A stretch of DNA of 17,133 nucleotides, taken from Nitrospira sp. (GTDB lineage Bacteria; Nitrospirota; Nitrospiria; Nitrospirales; Nitrospiraceae). The position numbers were made by a program, and so were the translations under genes. Below, one piece after another: positions 12,694-17,133 of this stretch. Numbering within the stretch: position 1 is the first letter of the stretch; each line of letters begins with the position of its first letter. The notes under the pieces are model-generated. The model made no database searches. It worked only from the letters and a program-made list of their open reading frames with translations, and was not told the origin of the DNA. The stretch spans positions 1-17,133 of the forward strand of contig JACOEF010000488.1 of the NCBI GenBank assembly GCA_024998705.1. The letters are read 5' to 3'.

Positions 12694-15492
12694 TCACGTT
12701 TCCCGGTTGGCTTGCAGCGGGAGTCGCGTCCCTATTCGCCCGCGGAGGAACTTCTGCAGCTCGTCTGCCAGGAGCAGGCCGATGGCCCCGAGTGCCAGCG
12801 GTCCGAAGATCCAGGCCGGGAGCGAAGCGGTATCGAAAACCAGATGTCCGACCGGGCTATAAGTCATGACGAGCAGGATGCTCAGTTCGACGGCGACCCC
12901 CACCAGGATCAAGGGATTGCTGAACCAGCCGAGCCGAAACGCCGAAATGCGGTCGGACCGGCAGGCAAAGACATTCGCGACCTGTGCCGCCACGATCCCG
13001 ACGAATGTGACCGTGGTCGCTTCCTTGTATAAGGAAGAATTCCAAGCGAGCGGAACTCCCCAGCTCCAACCCTGGCTATATAAATAGAGAAAAAACCCTC
13101 CCATGGCAATGCCGGCTTCGATCAATCCCAGAAAGGCGTAGGCTCTCAGGAGCACATCCCTGCTGAGCAGCCGCTCGGTCCTGGGCCGTGGAGGGTCATC
13201 CATCACTCCGCCTTGCGGCCGCTCTGCGGCCAACGCCAGCGCCGGGACCATGTCGGTTCCCAAATCGACGGCGAGGATTTGCGGGACCGTCAAGGCCAGC
13301 GGGATCGACGACAGTCCAAACGCCAGGTAGGGCACGACCTCCGGGACGTTGCTGGCCAGTACGTAGGTCACGAATTTGCGGATGTTCGTAAAGACGGCTC
13401 GGCCCTCTTCGATGGCATTGACGATGGTGGCAAAATTATCGTCGAGCAGGATCATGGAAGCCGTTTCTTTGGCGACGTCCGTGCCGGTGACTCCCATGGC
13501 GATGCCGATGTCCGCCTTTTTTAACGCCGGCGCGTCGTTTACCCCGTCGCCGGTCACGGCGACCACTTCTCGCATCTCTTTGAGCACCGAGACGATGCGC
13601 AGTTTATGCCGAGGCGCCATGCGGGCGAAGATTGGGTCCAGTTCGCCGGGAACGGTGGGGGTGAGCAGTTGGCGCAGTCGATCGTCGCTGAAGGTGTCGA
13701 TGGGTGCGCCTTCGATCCCCGGTACGAAATGGCCCGGTAGCGTGGAGATCGTTTCCGGAGCCAGTCCGACCTTGCGTGCGATGGCCAATGCCGTCAGGGG
13801 ATGGTCGCCGGTAATCATCATGACGCGGACCCCGGCCCGCCGGCATGTTGCGATGGCGGCCGGTACTTCGCGATGCGGCGGATCCATCATGGCCACGAGT
13901 CCGAGAAATGTCAGTCCCTGTTCTACCGTATCGGCCTCTAACTGCTCGACGCCGCGTTCGACTTCTCGCATGGCCCCGGCCAGCACCCGGTACGCCTGCT
14001 GGGCGAAGGCCTGACTCTGGGCCAGCACCTTTTTGCGTCCGTCGACGGTGAGTTCGGCGGACGTGGCTGATCCCTGCTGCAGGGTGCACAAGGGCAAGAC
14101 CGATTCCGGCGCGCCTTTGGTGAAGGCGAGCAGCCGACCTTCGTTCCAATGCAGTGTCGTCATCCGTTTGCGATCGGCATCGAAAGGGATTTCGCCCATG
14201 CGCCGGAGCGGCGGGCGATGGAGGAGTCCGTGGTCCGCGGCAAACTCCAGCAGCGCTGTCTCAGTGGGATCACCGGTGGTGCGGCTGCGACCGTCGGGGT
14301 GGCGCGTGCGCTTCGCGTTATTGCAATGGACCATGGCGTCGAACAGGGGACGCCAGCGTTCGGATTCGGCGGCGGTGATGAGGCGGTTTCTCGTGAACAA
14401 ACAGCCCTCCCGCGATTCGACGATGAGGTCGTCCACGTAGAGCTTGTCGAGCCGCATCCGGTTTTCCGTCAGCGTGCCGGTCTTGTCGGTGCAGATCACG
14501 GTCGTGCACCCCAGCGTTTCGACGGCCGCGAGGTGTTTGATGAGTGCGTTGCGCGCAGCCATACGCTGACTGCCCATTGCGAGGGCGAGGGTGACGGTCG
14601 GCAGCAGTCCTTCCGGCACGTTGGCGACGATGATGCCGATGCCGAAAATCGCGCTGGTCCAGAAGCTCAATCCCATCCCGACGCCGATGATGAAAAAGAC
14701 CAGACCCATCAGGACGGAGAGTGCGGCGACGACGTGCGTGACCTTCACGATCTCCTGTTGGAGCGGGCTCAAGCCGGTCTGAACGGTTGTCGTCAGATGC
14801 GCGATTTTTCCGAACTCGGTGTTGAGGCCGGTGGCAAACACCACGCCCTGGCCATGGCCGGAGAGGACTGTGGTTCCGGCAAAGGTCAGATTCGCGATGT
14901 CGAGTGGATGCCCATCCGTGATGGGATCAGCCGTCCGGTGTTGTGGCTTTGATTCACCGGTGAGCGAGGAGTTGTCGACGCGCATGCCGACGGCTTCGGT
15001 GAGTCTCGCATCGGCGGGAATCTGTTCGCCTTCTTCCAGCACGAGCACATCGCCCGGCACCAGTTCGCTGCGGGCGATCTGTTGCTGTTGGCCGTCGCGA
15101 AGAACCCAGGCTTTAGCCGGCAGCATGTTGCGCAAGGCCTGGACCGCGCGTTCGGCCTTATACTCCTGCAGGAAGGCGAAGATGGCATTAATGAGAATCA
15201 CGCCGAGGATGGCCCACCCCAGCGTCGCCATGCCGGTTCCTGACTGGAAGGCGTCGGCGAGGAACGCCAAGCCTGCCGCTACCCACAGGAGCAGCGCCAG
15301 GAAATGCGTGAACTGACGCGCAAAGCGGCTGATGAGCGGCATCCCGCGCAGCGCGTGCAGACTATTCGGCCCGTACCTGAGGGTTCGTCGCCGGACGTCG
15401 TCCGCCGAGAGGCCCTGCGGGGTGGTGGCGAGTGCGCGGTACACCTGGCTGGGTGCCAGGCGGCAAATCTCTAACGCAGTCAGTTCAGGCAC
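12694..15492 (-). CDS. P-type cation ATPase with Na+/K+-ATPase-like (P2C) signatures
   Basis: GTG 15492 is preferred over ATG 15528: GAGG lies five bases upstream, and the start overlaps the USP gene by only 8 bases, giving 932 residues. Motifs in order: N-terminal cation-ATPase domain, SSLTGES (175-181), IVANVPEGLLPTVTLALA in M4 (288-305), CTDKTGTLTENRM (334-346, phosphorylated Asp336), KGAPE (459-463), TGD (561-563), TGDGVNDAP (647-655), YVLASNVPEVVPY in M5 (710-722) and VDLGTDMVPALALAAE in M6 (742-757). M4 VPEGLL, the M5 SN-x-PE and M6 DLGTDMVP are the ion-site motifs of animal Na+,K+-ATPase rather than of SERCA. This predicts ATP-driven Na+ and/or K+ transport at the plasma membrane. No beta subunit gene is present. 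Ca2+ transport remains an alternative. Confidence 0.88.
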   Translation of the reverse strand: MPELTALEICRLAPSQVYRALATTPQGLSADDVRRRTLRYGPNSLHALRGMPLISRFARQFTHFLALLLWVAAGLAFLADAFQSGTGMATLGWAILGVILINAIFAFLQEYKAERAVQALRNMLPAKAWVLRDGQQQQIARSELVPGDVLVLEEGEQIPADARLTEAVGMRVDNSSLTGESKPQHRTADPITDGHPLDIANLTFAGTTVLSGHGQGVVFATGLNTEFGKIAHLTTTVQTGLSPLQQEIVKVTHVVAALSVLMGLVFFIIGVGMGLSFWTSAIFGIGIIVANVPEGLLPTVTLALAMGSQRMAARNALIKHLAAVETLGCTTVICTDKTGTLTENRMRLDKLYVDDLIVESREGCLFTRNRLITAAESERWRPLFDAMVHCNNAKRTRHPDGRSRTTGDPTETALLEFAADHGLLHRPPLRRMGEIPFDADRKRMTTLHWNEGRLLAFTKGAPESVLPLCTLQQGSATSAELTVDGRKKVLAQSQAFAQQAYRVLAGAMREVERGVEQLEADTVEQGLTFLGLVAMMDPPHREVPAAIATCRRAGVRVMMITGDHPLTALAIARKVGLAPETISTLPGHFVPGIEGAPIDTFSDDRLRQLLTPTVPGELDPIFARMAPRHKLRIVSVLKEMREVVAVTGDGVNDAPALKKADIGIAMGVTGTDVAKETASMILLDDNFATIVNAIEEGRAVFTNIRKFVTYVLASNVPEVVPYLAFGLSSIPLALTVPQILAVDLGTDMVPALALAAERPQGGVMDDPPRPRTERLLSRDVLLRAYAFLGLIEAGIAMGGFFLYLYSQGWSWGVPLAWNSSLYKEATTVTFVGIVAAQVANVFACRSDRISAFRLGWFSNPLILVGVAVELSILLVMTYSPVGHLVFDTASLPAWIFGPLALGAIGLLLADELQKFLRGRIGTRLPLQANRET

Positions 15493-16390
15493 GCCATCCT
15501 CGCACGATGAGTACCGAACAGGGGGCATACTTCAGCAGCGTTTCCGAGACGCTGCCCAATTGAAGCCGTTCGGACCCCGTCAAGCCTCGTGAACCTGCCA
15601 CGAGCAGATCCGCCTTGTTTGAGGTGGCCTGTTGGAGGATCGTGTCGGTCACATGATCGACCTGTACCCGAGTCGTGACGGCACAACCTTCGGCCAGGAA
15701 CCGATCGCGTAAGTTCTCTACCACCTGTTCCGCGGCCTGGCGCTTCGGGGCCGAGATCTGCTCCACCTGGTCTTTCGACAGATACTTGGTCGCGAGTTCC
15801 GTCATGGCCGGTTCGACGACCGACAGCACCGTGACGTGCGCGGATTCCGGAAGAAAGCGCTGGCACAGAAATCGACAGGCACCTTGTGAGTGTTTCGAGG
15901 CATCAGCCGCAAAGAGGACGTGGGAGAGGGTCGTGAGCGGCCGCTTCACGACCAGTACCGGGCAGGCAGCCAAGGCACTGACTTTACGGGACACACTGCC
16001 CAGAAGGTAATGTTCGGCGTCGCTCAGGCCGCGCGAGCCGAGGACGAGCAGGTCGGCTTTCTTCTGTTTGGCCAGCTTCGTGATGGTATCGGCGACGCGG
16101 CCATGGGCAAGGATCGTGTCGATGGACGTGCGGGGTTTGGTGGCGGCTTGTTGTAGGGCAATTTTTGCCAGGCCTTCGAAGCGGCGCAGAATCTGATCGC
16201 CGGCCTTTGTCATGGCGGCGACGGCCTGCTTCGAAAGTGCGGCATGTTTACGGGCGGCGGATTTCAGCGATGCGCTGTCCCCGACATGGACCAACGTCAC
16301 GGAGTCGGGCGGGCGGCTTGCGACTGCTTCCAGTACCTGTACACTCCACTCGGCGAACTCCGACCCATCCACCGCGATCATCATCTTCAT
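15485..16390 (-). CDS. Tandem universal stress protein (two USP domains)
   Basis: The start is ATG 16390 (MKMMIAVDGSEFAEWS), with a GGGAG site upstream; an ATG at 16522 in frame adds 44 residues of non-USP-like sequence. The 301-residue protein has two USP domains: about 1-150 and 156-298. Each has the nucleotide-binding loop G-x2-G-x9-G-S: GSRGLSDAEHYLLGS at 118-132 and GSRGLTGSERLQLGS at 266-280. Both loops are complete, so both halves may bind ATP. Family members act in stress and energy-limited physiology, often by regulating transporters. The P-type ATPase gene starts inside its last codons, an arrangement that implies translational coupling and a shared operon. Confidence 0.9.
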   Translation of the reverse strand: MKMMIAVDGSEFAEWSVQVLEAVASRPPDSVTLVHVGDSASLKSAARKHAALSKQAVAAMTKAGDQILRRFEGLAKIALQQAATKPRTSIDTILAHGRVADTITKLAKQKKADLLVLGSRGLSDAEHYLLGSVSRKVSALAACPVLVVKRPLTTLSHVLFAADASKHSQGACRFLCQRFLPESAHVTVLSVVEPAMTELATKYLSKDQVEQISAPKRQAAEQVVENLRDRFLAEGCAVTTRVQVDHVTDTILQQATSNKADLLVAGSRGLTGSERLQLGSVSETLLKYAPCSVLIVRGWRA

Positions 16391-16698
16391 GTGTGCGTCT
16401 CCCAGGTTATCAGCGCTCTGCTCTGGAATGAGGTCTGCATCGGATATGCCTAAATGCTGCTCAATGTTGGGACGGTAATTCACTGCGATGCCAGGCGGTT
16501 GACAGGTTTGTCGGGGACTCATGGGGCGCAGTTGCGGCGTTTTGCAGCAGTGAGGAGGGCGATATTGGGGTAATTGGCATCAGTCAGAAGGGAGCCCGGA
16601 ATGGCGATGGGCGGTGGATTGGCGCCTGTCAATGTCGGTTGATCAGTCAGCGTTCAGGCATCACGATTGCGTGAGGACGCAGTAGGGAGGAACGGGCA
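16391..16698. other. Intergenic region between divergent genes
   Basis: About 310 bases between the USP gene (-) and the secreted-protein gene (+). It must carry promoters for both directions. A TTGACA at 16499-16504 has no acceptable -10 box 16-18 bases downstream, so no promoter is claimed. A 9-base direct repeat ATCAGTCAG occurs at 16580-16588 and 16642-16650. The + gene has GGGAGG at 16685-16690. Confidence 0.4.
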
Positions 16699-17133
16699 AT
16701 GGATGAGAGGCGAGTCGTTGCGAGGCTGAGTGGGATCGCGATAGTGGGTCTGTGGCTGGTCGGGGCGGAGCCAGTGACCGGAGGAGTGACGGCAGGTGTG
16801 GCTCCAGGCGGTGATGCGATCGAACTGGAGATCCCCACCGACGTCGGCACACAGAAAGAAACTCTCCCGCTGTACCATCGCGGAAAGATCCGCTATTTCA
16901 GCGCCGGCATCGGCCAGGTCGAGCGTGAGGCTACGTACCCTCCCTTTCCCTTGAAGCTGGTGTTTACAGCCGGCGGGAAGCCATTTGTCACAGGTGTGGA
17001 GATCGTACTTCGTCACAGTACGGGCGCGATGGTGTTGACGGTTCCCCGGGAGCAGGTGACGGGCCCCTGGCTGTTTATCGATGTGCCGGATGGTACGTAC
17101 GAAGTGGCGGCCACGTTGGGCGGTCAGACACAG
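16699..17133 (+). CDS. Secreted carboxypeptidase-regulatory-like protein, 3' end outside the window
   Basis: ATG 16699 follows GGGAGG with eight bases of spacing. The frame is open to the window edge (145 codons, no stop). The N-terminus has a basic part and a hydrophobic core (IAIVGLWLVGA), consistent with a signal peptide. The mature part includes IRYFSAGIGQVERE, FPLKLVFTAGGKPFVTGVEI and GPWLFIDVPDGTYEVAATLG. The last is the strand pattern of small transthyretin-like, carboxypeptidase-regulatory domains. Proteins of this type I recall as about 150-170 residues, so the gene may end shortly past the edge. It is divergent from the USP-ATPase operon. Function is unknown; export to the periplasm is likely. 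Confidence 0.65.
   Translation, partial: MDERRVVARLSGIAIVGLWLVGAEPVTGGVTAGVAPGGDAIELEIPTDVGTQKETLPLYHRGKIRYFSAGIGQVEREATYPPFPLKLVFTAGGKPFVTGVEIVLRHSTGAMVLTVPREQVTGPWLFIDVPDGTYEVAATLGGQTQ

Noticed and set aside
12866..15316. Several + strand frames of 60-270 codons opposite the ATPase gene
   Set aside because: Antisense shadows of a long gene with complete P-type ATPase motifs.
16499..16527. TTGACA box in the divergent intergenic region
   Set aside because: The -10 position at the right spacing reads TGGGGC or similar, which is not acceptable.

Overview
The window is G+C-rich, gene-dense bacterial chromosome. Its content (a fused c-type cytochrome/outer-membrane barrel, many outer-membrane lipoproteins, tandem universal-stress proteins, stand-alone CBS proteins, O-methyltransferase-like proteins) fits a Gram-negative bacterium, most likely of the Nitrospirota (Nitrospira-like). 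That placement is inference from gene style; there is no rRNA or other marker in the window.

Layout. 1-810: a 57-residue putative zinc-binding protein (+), then a small two-CBS protein (-) whose reading frame is cut by an in-frame TAA, with the rest of the second CBS domain still readable behind it. 1259-2746 (+): a tiny lipoprotein, a flavodoxin-fold NAD(P)H:quinone reductase and a coiled-coil protein. 2747-3158: a non-coding stretch with an inverted repeat and a good candidate promoter, followed by an acetylserotonin-type O-methyltransferase (3159-4172) and a strong Rho-independent terminator (4304-4343). 4395-7636 (+): the most interesting block, a tight cluster of a secreted protein with a cupredoxin-like copper motif plus a transthyretin-like domain, a Cyc2-like monohaem cytochrome fused to a predicted porin, and a SHOCT-domain lipoprotein. 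7759-9154 (+): a second, divergent SAM methyltransferase and an Slp-family outer-membrane lipoprotein. 9232-11243 (-): a TerC-family membrane protein and an unrecognised coiled-coil lipoprotein. 11244-11749: a non-coding region with a dyad, competing hairpins, 18-base tandem repeats and a candidate promoter. 11750-16390 (-): an apparent operon of tandem USP protein, P-type ATPase with Na+/K+-ATPase (P2C) signatures, and four-CBS protein. 16699 to the end (+): the start of a secreted protein that runs out of the window.

How the genes may work together. In the 4395-7636 cluster a haem at the mouth of an outer-membrane barrel and a periplasmic copper-type protein could form an electron path between the cell surface and the periplasm. 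In the 16390-11750 operon the USP (ATP-binding) and CBS (adenine-nucleotide-sensing) proteins are natural candidates to couple the ion pump to energy state. Both are inferences from motifs and gene order.
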